The notes under the pieces are model-generated. The model saw only the letters and a program-made list of their open reading frames with translations, had not been told where the DNA came from and ran no database searches. The translations under genes and the position numbers were made by a program. Positions 56,325 through 64,000 of a DNA stretch of 64,000 nucleotides are shown piece after piece; the first letter of the stretch is position 1; each line of letters begins with the position of its first letter. Source of the stretch: Segniliparus rotundus DSM 44985 (GTDB lineage: Bacteria > Actinomycetota > Actinomycetes > Mycobacteriales > Mycobacteriaceae); contig NC_014168.1 of the NCBI RefSeq assembly GCF_000092825.1, forward strand, positions 2,657,946 to 2,721,945, given 5' to 3'.

Positions 56325-57071
56325 TCACCCCCGCCTGGGGGCGGCGAATCTCTCTTCTCGCAAAAGCCGGACGCTGGGCAAGTCCAGCGGCGCGAGCTCT
56401 TGCATCGGGACGCCCAGCGCGCGGGCCAAGAGCAGGTCCGCGAGCTGAGGGTTTCGCGCGAGCACTGGGCCGTGCAGGTAGGTCGAGACGACTGATCCTT
56501 GGACTGCGCCCTCGACCGGCTCGCCCGCGGCGTTGCCGTCGCCCGCCTTGACCGCGCCCAGAGGCTGGCACGCGGGGCCGAGCGAGCTCGCGCCGCCGTG
56601 GTTCTCAAATCCAGTGATCGGTTCGGACAGGCCTGCAAGGCGAGGTTCGAGCACCACTTCACCGATGCTGCGCGCCCCGGACCGCCCGCGCGTGGTGACG
56701 TCGAGCAGCCCGACTCCAGCGATCTTCGTGCCCTCCGCCAGCTCGTACCATTCGCCCAGGACCTGGAGCGCCGCGCAGATGGCCAGCACCGGCGCCCCTT
56801 TGGCGGCGGCGCGTTGCAGCCCTTGGTGCGCGAGCAAATGCTCGGTGGCGAGGCGCTGGGCGGCGTCTTCCGCCCCGCCGATCGTGTAAATGTCCAGGCT
56901 GTCCGGCACCGGATCGTCCAGGGTGATGGTCACGACCTCGGCGGGGATGCCGCGCAACGTCGCCCGTTGCTCCAGCACTGTCGCGTTGCCGCTATCGCCA
57001 TATGTGCCCATCACGTCGGGCAGGACCAACCCGATGCGCAAGACTTCCTGACGGGGTTCGGCGGGGCTCAT
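56325..57071 (-). CDS. gatD: GatD glutamine amidotransferase of lipid II amidation
   Basis: The 248-aa class I amidotransferase supplies ammonia to MurT for amidating D-Glu in lipid II. Catalytic Cys99 is in LAICAALQVLG and His200 in STYLHGPVLARNP. The N-terminal VLPDVMGTYGDSGNATVLEQRATLRGI is characteristic of GatD/CobQ2 proteins. ATG 57071. It follows murT on the same strand with an 87-bp gap, the conserved murT-gatD order. Confidence 0.94.
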   Translation of the reverse strand: MSPAEPRQEVLRIGLVLPDVMGTYGDSGNATVLEQRATLRGIPAEVVTITLDDPVPDSLDIYTIGGAEDAAQRLATEHLLAHQGLQRAAAKGAPVLAICAALQVLGEWYELAEGTKIAGVGLLDVTTRGRSGARSIGEVVLEPRLAGLSEPITGFENHGGASSLGPACQPLGAVKAGDGNAAGEPVEGAVQGSVVSTYLHGPVLARNPQLADLLLARALGVPMQELAPLDLPSVRLLREERFAAPRRG

Positions 57072-57158
57072 CGAGAAGCACCGCTCCTGGCGCGGGGCAA
57101 TCCGCCGCCCCGGCCAATGCCGCTCAGACGCGTTCGGCGAGGGTCGCCGCCCGGATGC

Positions 57159-58442
57159 TCACACATGCGCGAGCATCCGTGCGTCCGCTTCGCCCGACCA
57201 TTTCTCGTAATAACGCTTCAACTCCATAAAGGCCGTGTAGTTGGCGACCACATCCACCCGTCCGACCGGGGACGAGGTGAGCGCGTCGAACGGATTGCGG
57301 CAGAACTCATGCGCCACCCCGGCGTAGTCGAGCCGCACCGAGAGGTCGGCGGCCCGCTCGCCCGAGGCCACGACTTTCTTGCCGCGCAGCTTCTCGAACG
57401 GGACGTCCCACAACCAGGACAAGTCGCCGCCGTCGGCGACCCTGCCGTTCACCGCGATGACCACCGAGTCGGCTTCGACCATGCTCAGCGCCTCTTGCCA
57501 ACCGGCGGGATTCTTGGCGAGCAGCGTGCGCACCGCCCGTCCGGCGACGTCGTGCACTCCATAGCGGCCGCCGACTTCTTTGAGCTCGGAGATCTCACGC
57601 AAGGCACGCGCCGGGTCCGCGCCCAACGCCACAGCCGCCGCCACCGCTTGGGCGGCATTGCCCCGGTTCACCGCGCCGGGCAATTGCAGGCGCATCGGCA
57701 ATCGCAGGCCCGAGGGGCCGCGCAGATCGTCGCCGCGCAACAACCACTGGGGTTCTGGCTTTGCGAACGTCCCGGTCGAGCAGGCCCACTTTTCCCCGGT
57801 CCTGGCGATCCGAGTCCCTGTCCGAGGGCAGCTCACCGAGTCGCCTTGCCAGGTGCCGCCCGCAGCGACCCACACCACGTTCGGAGCGTCGTAGGCGACC
57901 GAGGTCACCAGCACGTCGTCGCAGTTCGCGATCACGACCGTCTCGGGAAGGCCGGCCAGTCCGACGCGCAGGCTCCGCTCGACTTTGCCGATCTCCCCCA
58001 CCCGGTCGAGCTGGTCGCGGCTCAGGTTCAACAGCACCACCACGGCAGGTTGGACGGCTTTGGCGACTGCGGCGAGATGCAGCTCGTCGACTTCGAGCAC
58101 CGCGTAGGGGGCTTTTCGGCCAGCCGCGAGGGCCGCGATCAACCCGGCGTCCATGTTGGAGCCTTGGGAGTTCGTGGACACCTCGCCGAGTTCGGCGAGC
58201 GCGGAAACAATCATCCGGGTCGTGGTGGACTTGCCATTCGTGCCGGTCACCAGCACTGTGCGCTTGCCGGCCGCGAGCTGGGAGAGGATCGAAGGAGCGA
58301 TGCGGCCGGTGATGCGGCCGCCGATCACGGAGCCCTCGCCGCGTCCAGCCGTGCGCGAAGCCCACGCGGCAGCCGCGCCGAGGGCGAGAGCGGCACGGCC
58401 CCGGACGGTGAGACCTTTGCAAAGCTGCTGACCGCCAGTCAC
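57159..58442 (-). CDS. murT: MurT, Mur-ligase subunit of lipid II isoglutaminyl synthase
   Basis: The 427-aa protein has a Mur-ligase P-loop TGTNGKST at 66-73, VDELHLAAVAKAVQPAVVVLLNLSRDQLDRVGE, and a C-terminal DUF1727 domain. With GatD it converts D-Glu to D-isoGln in lipid II. The zinc-ribbon that in other MurTs has four Cys is reduced here to Cys205 (SCPRTG) and Cys221 (ACSTGTF), so zinc may not bind. GTG 58442; no clear ribosome site, and GTG 58406 is an alternative. Confidence 0.93.
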   Translation of the reverse strand: MTGGQQLCKGLTVRGRAALALGAAAAWASRTAGRGEGSVIGGRITGRIAPSILSQLAAGKRTVLVTGTNGKSTTTRMIVSALAELGEVSTNSQGSNMDAGLIAALAAGRKAPYAVLEVDELHLAAVAKAVQPAVVVLLNLSRDQLDRVGEIGKVERSLRVGLAGLPETVVIANCDDVLVTSVAYDAPNVVWVAAGGTWQGDSVSCPRTGTRIARTGEKWACSTGTFAKPEPQWLLRGDDLRGPSGLRLPMRLQLPGAVNRGNAAQAVAAAVALGADPARALREISELKEVGGRYGVHDVAGRAVRTLLAKNPAGWQEALSMVEADSVVIAVNGRVADGGDLSWLWDVPFEKLRGKKVVASGERAADLSVRLDYAGVAHEFCRNPFDALTSSPVGRVDVVANYTAFMELKRYYEKWSGEADARMLAHV

Positions 58443-58561
58443 AGCCGTGACTTTACCAGCATTCCGCCGGTCCTTCGGTCAGTTGCGCGCGATCGCCGAG
58501 CATGCCTTGTGCAACAGGGCCAGGAGCCTGCTTGTTCCCGGCTCCGACGTTCACGCGCCGC

Positions 58562-58975
58562 TCACGGCCTTGTGCTCGAGCCGTCGTCGTCGGGCTGCGG
58601 CGAGTCGGGCTCGCCCGGCTTCGACGCGGCCCGCTGCTGTTCGGCCCGCTGCGCCCGCAGAATCTCTTTGCCGATCCGCCGCTGCTGCTCGGCGCGCTCT
58701 CGGCATCGGCGCAGGAACTCCTCTTCCTCAGCGGGGTCGCTGGGCGCGAATCTGCCGGGCCGCTCGTCTTCGGCGCAGTGGGTGGCGCGGGGCCGCAGCG
58801 GGGGGCGGCCGATGGCGAGCCAGAGAACCGAGCCGACCAGCGGCATGAGGACGATGAGGAAGATCCAAAGCAGCTTCGGCAGGTGGCGCACCTGCGAGTC
58901 GTCTCGCGTGATGGCGTCCGCAAGACAGAAAATCAGCAGCCCCAACAGAAGGAGGCTGAACAACCCGTACGGCAT
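58562..58975 (-). CDS. Small membrane protein with PLDc_N domain
   Basis: The 137-aa protein shows MPYGLFSLLLLGLLIFCLADAITRDDSQVRHLPKLLWIFLIVLMPLVGSVLWLAIGRPP. Two helices flank a charged loop, the PLDc_N domain normally found before phospholipase-D nucleases, here alone. A long acidic-to-basic coiled tail (EEEEFLRRCRERAEQQRRIGKEILRAQRAEQQR) follows. GAGGGG precedes ATG 58975. Function unknown; it is common in actinobacteria. Confidence 0.8.
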   Translation of the reverse strand: MPYGLFSLLLLGLLIFCLADAITRDDSQVRHLPKLLWIFLIVLMPLVGSVLWLAIGRPPLRPRATHCAEDERPGRFAPSDPAEEEEFLRRCRERAEQQRRIGKEILRAQRAEQQRAASKPGEPDSPQPDDDGSSTRP

Positions 58976-59117
58976 AACACCCCTCGCTTGGCGATTGTCA
59001 AGAAATCCTTTGTGGAGAAAAATTCTAGCCGCGCCGCTGCGGGCTCCCACAGCAGCGCCCCCAAGGATCGGGGCGGCCACAATCAGAGACACTGGGCCGA
59101 GGCCCCGCCGGGCGCTT

Positions 59118-60956
<1,839 letters not shown>

Positions 60957-61008
60957 TCAAATTGTCTGAACGTGATCGGTGATTCGATCATTCGCGGAAA
61001 AGTTCAAC

Positions 61009-61043
61009 GACCAGCGCGGCATCCCCGTGCCAGGCAGCTGGTC
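61009..61043 (-). promoter_or_regulatory. leuA attenuator hairpin with mutually exclusive partner
   Basis: Downstream of the leader peptide stop, GACCAGC (61043-61037) pairs with GCTGGTC (61015-61009), with an inner GGCA/TGCC stem (61031-61028 and 61021-61018). GGCACGG in this hairpin (61031-61025) can instead pair with CCGTGCC inside the leader peptide (61061-61055). The two folds exclude each other, as expected for ribosome-controlled attenuation. Confidence 0.75.
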
Positions 61044-61045
61044 AG

Positions 61046-61087
61046 CTAGAACCCGGCACGGCGGGGAAGGAGAAGCGTGCGCAACAT
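61046..61087 (-). CDS. LeuA leader peptide (attenuator), leaderless
   Basis: A 13-codon frame, ATG 61087 to TAG 61046, encodes MLRTLLLPRRAGF. Four of 13 residues are leucine. Three are consecutive and written CTT CTC CTT, uncommon leucine codons in GC-rich actinobacteria where CTG dominates. A -10-like TATAGT at 61100-61095 ends seven bases before the ATG, so the transcript begins at about the start codon. The peptide sits 120 bp before leuA. Confidence 0.8.
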   Translation of the reverse strand: MLRTLLLPRRAGF

Positions 61088-61094
61088 CTCCCGA

Positions 61095-61100
61095 ACTATA
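61095..61100 (-). promoter_or_regulatory. leuA -10 element
   Basis: TATAGT, read on the minus strand at 61100-61095, is followed by TCGGGAG and the leader ATG. No good -35 is visible at the usual distance. Confidence 0.65.
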
Positions 61101-61189
61101 TCGGACCCCGCGCGACGGCCACCATCCGGCCCGGCGTCGCCGCGGCCGAACAACCCCCAGGGCACGCCTGCCACGCACCACCGAATAAC

Positions 61190-62308
61190 ATGGATATCGA
61201 CAGAGAACACGCATACCGGATGATGACGAGGCGCCGCCCGGAACGGCGGAGCGGCCGAGCCCGAAAGGCTTCACACGTGAGCAGCGAGCCCTTTGCGAAC
61301 GAACGATTTGGCCTGCCGAGCTGGCAGGCGAAAGCCGAGAACATGATCGCGCGCCTTGTGGTGAAACCGGTCATCTGGGCTGCGGCTTTCATCGCCGAAG
61401 CCCTGCACGAGTGGGCTCCGGCCCCGTTCGAAAAAATTTCCCCGTACCCGCTCTGGCGACGGGGCCTGGACGTGCTGCTGCGGGCGGCGGTCCCCATCCC
61501 CGGCTCCGTCTCGTGCAGCCGGGTGAAGATCCGAGGCGTCACCGCCGAGCATTACACGCCACACGGCGCGGCGGCGGCCACCGTGCTCTACTTCCACGGC
61601 GGCGGTTTCGTCATCGGCAGCCCGTCCTCGCACCGCCTGCTGGCCACGGCGCTGGTCCGCGAGTCCGGCGCGGCCGTGCTCTCGCTCGACTACCGCATGC
61701 CGCCGCAGATCCCCTTCACCCAGATCGTCGACGACGGCCTTGCCGTGTACCGGCAGCTTTTGGCGGACGGCGCGGATCCGAAGAGCATTGTCTTCGCGGG
61801 CGACTCCGCAGGCGGCTACCTCACTGTCGCCACCGCGCAAGCGGTGAACGCGGCGGGGCTGCCGTCGCCCGCGGGCCTCGTCGCGCTCGCGCCGGCGCTG
61901 GACCTGCGCACAGGGCTCGCGCCCACGGAGTGGCCCTCCACAGAACACCTGATCCCCCGGTTGTGGATATACAACATCGTCAGCCGCATCGTCGCCCCCT
62001 TGGGACCCGCCGCGCTGACCAGCCCCACCGACCGCGACCTCGCCGGGCTGCCGCCGACGCTCGTCCAAGTGAGCGCCGACGAAGTGCTCTATCCGCACGC
62101 AGTCCGTCTGGCCGAAGCCCTCGCCGACGCAGGCGTCCCGGTGAAACTCCAGGTCTGGGATGGTGTGATGCACGTCTTCCAGCTCGCAGGAAGCTTGGTC
62201 CCAGAATCGCGGCAGGCGCTCGCCAACATCGCCGAGTTCATCTGGTCGGCGACCGGCGCCCCGCCCGTGGAAAAGTCTGCACAGGCGAAAACCCACAGCC
62301 ATGCGTGA
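61190..62308 (+). CDS. HSL-family (GDSAGG) esterase/lipase, first of a tandem pair
   Basis: The 372-aa alpha/beta hydrolase shows the hormone-sensitive-lipase group signature: oxyanion HGGG at 136-139 in LYFHGGGFVIG, nucleophile Ser206 in GDSAGGYLTVATAQAV, and the late VQVSADEVLYPHAVRLAEALADAG ... WDGVMHVFQL with catalytic His. The first 40 residues are poor in features, and GTG 61277 (VSSEPFANERFGL) is an alternative start. Its stop overlaps the next gene by 8 bp. Confidence 0.9.
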   Translation: MDIDREHAYRMMTRRRPERRSGRARKASHVSSEPFANERFGLPSWQAKAENMIARLVVKPVIWAAAFIAEALHEWAPAPFEKISPYPLWRRGLDVLLRAAVPIPGSVSCSRVKIRGVTAEHYTPHGAAAATVLYFHGGGFVIGSPSSHRLLATALVRESGAAVLSLDYRMPPQIPFTQIVDDGLAVYRQLLADGADPKSIVFAGDSAGGYLTVATAQAVNAAGLPSPAGLVALAPALDLRTGLAPTEWPSTEHLIPRLWIYNIVSRIVAPLGPAALTSPTDRDLAGLPPTLVQVSADEVLYPHAVRLAEALADAGVPVKLQVWDGVMHVFQLAGSLVPESRQALANIAEFIWSATGAPPVEKSAQAKTHSHA

Positions 62309-63296
62309 CACCGGCTCCAGCGTCGAACGCTTCAGCCCGCCGAGCACATCCGCGCAGCGGATCAACTTCGTGCTGCGATACGCGGTGCGGCCCTTGCTGG
62401 CACAACTCTTGTCGGGCTTGGCCTTGCTTGAGGAATGGGCCCCCGTCGGGCATCGGGCGCAGCTGTGGCATAGCGGCGCCCGCCGCGTCCTGCAGCTCGC
62501 CTCTGCGTGGATCCCCTCACCCCGAGGCGTCGCACGGAGCGCGCTCACCATCCGGGGCGTGCCCGTGGAGCAGAGCGTCCCGACGCGGCCGAGCGGCACG
62601 ACCGTGCTGTACCTGCACGGCGGCGCGTTCGTGATCTGCGGCCCGAGCACGCATCGGCGGCTCGTCGGACAGCTCGCGCAGGACTGCGGGGCGACAGTCC
62701 TGGCTCCCGACTACCGGATGCTGCCGCAGATCCCCTTCACCGAGATCCTGGACGATTGCGTCAACGTGTACCGCCAAATGCTCGACGACGGCTTCGATCC
62801 GAAGAAGGTCGTCATCGCGGGCGACTCCGCGGGCGGCTATCTCACGCTCGCCACCGCTCAGGCGCTGCGCGACGCAGGACTGCCCTTGCCCGCGGGCCTG
62901 GTCGCCATCGCCCCGTGGCTCGACTTGCGCCGGTCGCTGCGCGGGGAAGACCGCTCGAGCGAAGTGCTCATCCCGTGGCGCCAAGCGCAACTGGTCGTGC
63001 AGAAGCTGATCGCCCCGCTTGGTCCGCTCGCGCTGGCGAATCCGGCGGACGGGGACCTCGCCGGACTGCCGCCGACGCTCGTCCAAGTGAGCGCGGCAGA
63101 GCTTTTGTTCCGGGACTCGACCTATCTCGCCGACCGTCTGGCCGAGGCGGGGGTGCGGACCCGGCTTGAGATCTGGCACGGCCAAATACATGTTTTCCAG
63201 GCTCTGCCGGACCTGAACCCCGACGCCCGTCGGGCCATCGGCAACATCGCCGGTTTCATCCGGCAGGTGACGGCGCAGACGCAGCCCTCGGCCTGA
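62301..63296 (+). CDS. HSL-family (GDSAGG) esterase/lipase, second of a tandem pair
   Basis: The 331-aa paralogue of the preceding gene has LYLHGGAFVICGP with HGGA at 106-109, nucleophile Ser176 in AGDSAGGYLTLATAQALRDAGLPLPAGL, and WHGQIHVFQALPDLNPDARRAIGNIAGFI. Several blocks are nearly identical to the upstream copy (DLAGLPPTLVQVSA; LPxPAGLVA), so they arose by tandem duplication. ATG 62301 lies inside the previous gene's 3' end, an 8-bp overlap, indicating coupling. Confidence 0.9.
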   Translation: MRDTGSSVERFSPPSTSAQRINFVLRYAVRPLLAQLLSGLALLEEWAPVGHRAQLWHSGARRVLQLASAWIPSPRGVARSALTIRGVPVEQSVPTRPSGTTVLYLHGGAFVICGPSTHRRLVGQLAQDCGATVLAPDYRMLPQIPFTEILDDCVNVYRQMLDDGFDPKKVVIAGDSAGGYLTLATAQALRDAGLPLPAGLVAIAPWLDLRRSLRGEDRSSEVLIPWRQAQLVVQKLIAPLGPLALANPADGDLAGLPPTLVQVSAAELLFRDSTYLADRLAEAGVRTRLEIWHGQIHVFQALPDLNPDARRAIGNIAGFIRQVTAQTQPSA

Positions 63297-63339
63297 AAAA
63301 TCCCTCTCGCGTTCCTGGAAGAAGGATCTTGGTCTGCGA

Positions 63340-63387
63340 TATCAGCAGATATATACATATGCTAATATATGCATTGTCAGTATAAAG
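63340..63387 (+). promoter_or_regulatory. AT-rich promoter/operator region of the His-rich peptide
   Basis: A 48-bp run much richer in A and T than its surroundings contains two ATATGC copies exactly 10 bp apart (63357-63362 and 63367-63372) and CATATG. Direct or inverted AT-rich repeats of this size are typical of ArsR/SmtB or Zur operators controlling metal genes. A TATAAA at 63381-63386 is a candidate -10. No regulator gene is visible nearby. Confidence 0.55.
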
Positions 63388-63410
63388 AACCCCAAGGGAA
63401 GGATGCGAGT

Positions 63411-63560
63411 ATGACTGCTCCGCACGATATCCACACTGAGCACGACCACGAGCACGGCCCGGACTGCGGCCATGAGGCCGTCCAGCACGGCGACCACGTC
63501 GACTACCTGCACGACGGCCATCGGCACGCCAAGCACGGCGACCACTACGACGAGCACTAA
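63411..63560 (+). CDS. Tiny His/Asp-rich metal-binding protein
   Basis: The 49-aa protein starts at ATG 63411 (AAGGGAAGG before it). About one in three residues is His, in repeats such as HEHGPDCGH, HGDHVDYLHDGHRH and HGDHYDEH, with one Cys. Small proteins of the form HGDHVDYLHDGHxH occur widely and are often annotated as zinc-related; I know no demonstrated function. Zinc or nickel binding is inferred from composition. Confidence 0.8.
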   Translation: MTAPHDIHTEHDHEHGPDCGHEAVQHGDHVDYLHDGHRHAKHGDHYDEH

Positions 63561-63569
63561 ACCGAAAAA

Positions 63570-64000
63570 CTACAAAGGACAACCCCATTGCCCGGCGAAC
63601 GCCACCTCCGAAAGGGGGCGGCGTTCGCGCGGGGCATTTTCTTTTGCGACAAGACCAGGGTCCGCCCCGGCGGACTCTGTGGCTGCCACCCCGACGGCGA
63701 CCACCACGAGCGGCTCGAACTCGACCGGAATCCCGAACGCAGTTCGAGCCGCTTCTTTGTCGAATCCCGCCATCGGATGCGCCACCAACCCATCTGCGAC
63801 AGCCTGGAGCACGAGCTGCCCGAGCGCCAAGCCAAGGTCCACGGGGGCGTACGCCACTTCGTCCGGCGCGCCAGTCGCAGCCGAGGCAAGCAGCACCAAC
63901 GCCCCTGCCGCTGGAGCCCACGACTGATTTCCTCTGCTCAAGATCGCCTGCAGCTTCCCGAACGTCTCATCCGCGCCTTCTGCGTCGCGTAATCCGACGA
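63570..64000 (-). CDS. Nitroreductase-family flavoprotein (3' part; start beyond window)
   Basis: The visible 143 C-terminal residues read, from the right edge, RDAEGADETFGKLQAILSRGNQSWAPAAGALVLLAS. This resembles the F-x-L-x(5)-GN-x-W-A-x(2)-A pattern of nitroreductases. Then come LALGQLVLQAVADGLVAHPMAGFDKEAARTAFGIPVEFEPLVVVAVGV, the typical FMN/NAD(P)H-binding half. It ends at TAG 63570. Substrate unknown. It converges with the His-rich gene. Confidence 0.8.
   Translation of the reverse strand, partial: VGLRDAEGADETFGKLQAILSRGNQSWAPAAGALVLLASAATGAPDEVAYAPVDLGLALGQLVLQAVADGLVAHPMAGFDKEAARTAFGIPVEFEPLVVVAVGVAATESAGADPGLVAKENAPRERRPLSEVAFAGQWGCPL

Overview
The window is GC-rich DNA with almost no non-coding sequence, from an actinobacterium of the order Mycobacteriales. 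This rests on several gene blocks whose content and order, as I remember them, match Mycobacterium tuberculosis: coaA/glyA/desA2/phoH2/deacetylase/fum (Rv1092c-Rv1098c); membrane cyclase, topA, cspA and the Tad pilus cluster (Rv3645-Rv3660c); ask/asd and leuA/murT/gatD (Rv3708c-Rv3713); the four-gene osmoprotectant transporter (Rv3756c-Rv3759c); and chorismate mutase/pgi (Rv0948c-Rv0946c). In M. tuberculosis these blocks are scattered, while here they lie next to each other with unrelated accessory genes between them. A non-Mycobacterium member of the order such as Segniliparus is a plausible guess, but nothing here proves it. I see no phage, IS element, CRISPR array, rRNA or tRNA.

Layout. 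1-3.1 kb: murF (cut by the left edge), murE and an MPT64-like secreted protein, all minus strand. 3.1-10.2 kb: the fum, deacetylase, phoH, desA, glyA and coaA block. 10.2-16.8 kb: two small envelope proteins, a DszC/DszA-like flavin monooxygenase pair, an alkyltransferase-like/F420-nitroreductase fusion and a membrane adenylate cyclase. 16.8-25.9 kb: topA, cspA, a zinc-ribbon metallopeptidase and a seven-gene tightly coupled Tad/Flp pilus operon. 26.2-29.7 kb: proX-proV-proW-proZ. 29.7-35.7 kb: glycolipid-binding and dispanin-like proteins, a GT-C mannosyltransferase, then ask and asd with a secreted calpain-like protease between them. 35.7-41.9 kb: two membrane proteins, furA plus a monofunctional catalase, an SRPBCC-methyltransferase fusion, a broken NAD(P)-binding gene and hsp20. 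42-49.9 kb: GDSL esterase, NCS1 and MFS transporters, a 2-hydroxyacid dehydrogenase, an anchored unknown and a BacA-like ABC exporter. 49.9-56.1 kb: chorismate mutase, pgi, carboxylesterase, CysQ-like phosphatase, a CtaG-like protein and a universal stress protein. 56.3-61.1 kb: gatD, murT, a PLDc_N protein and leuA with its leader. 61.2-64 kb: two duplicated HSL-type esterases, a tiny His-rich protein and a nitroreductase cut by the right edge.

Many genes serve the cell wall or amino-acid supply: murE/murF and murT/gatD build and amidate peptidoglycan, and ask/asd feed diaminopimelate and lysine synthesis. leuA opens leucine synthesis and is preceded by what reads as a complete leaderless attenuator. 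Stress functions carry visible regulation: a leaderless furA promoter and paired HspR-type (HAIR) boxes before hsp20.

The most unusual items are two in-frame fusions that join normally separate proteins, the secreted calpain-like protease inside the aspartate-pathway pair, the leuA leader-peptide attenuator, back-to-back perfect inverted repeats before proX, a 48-bp perfect palindrome after hsp20, and a 26-bp tandem duplication at the desA-phoH junction.
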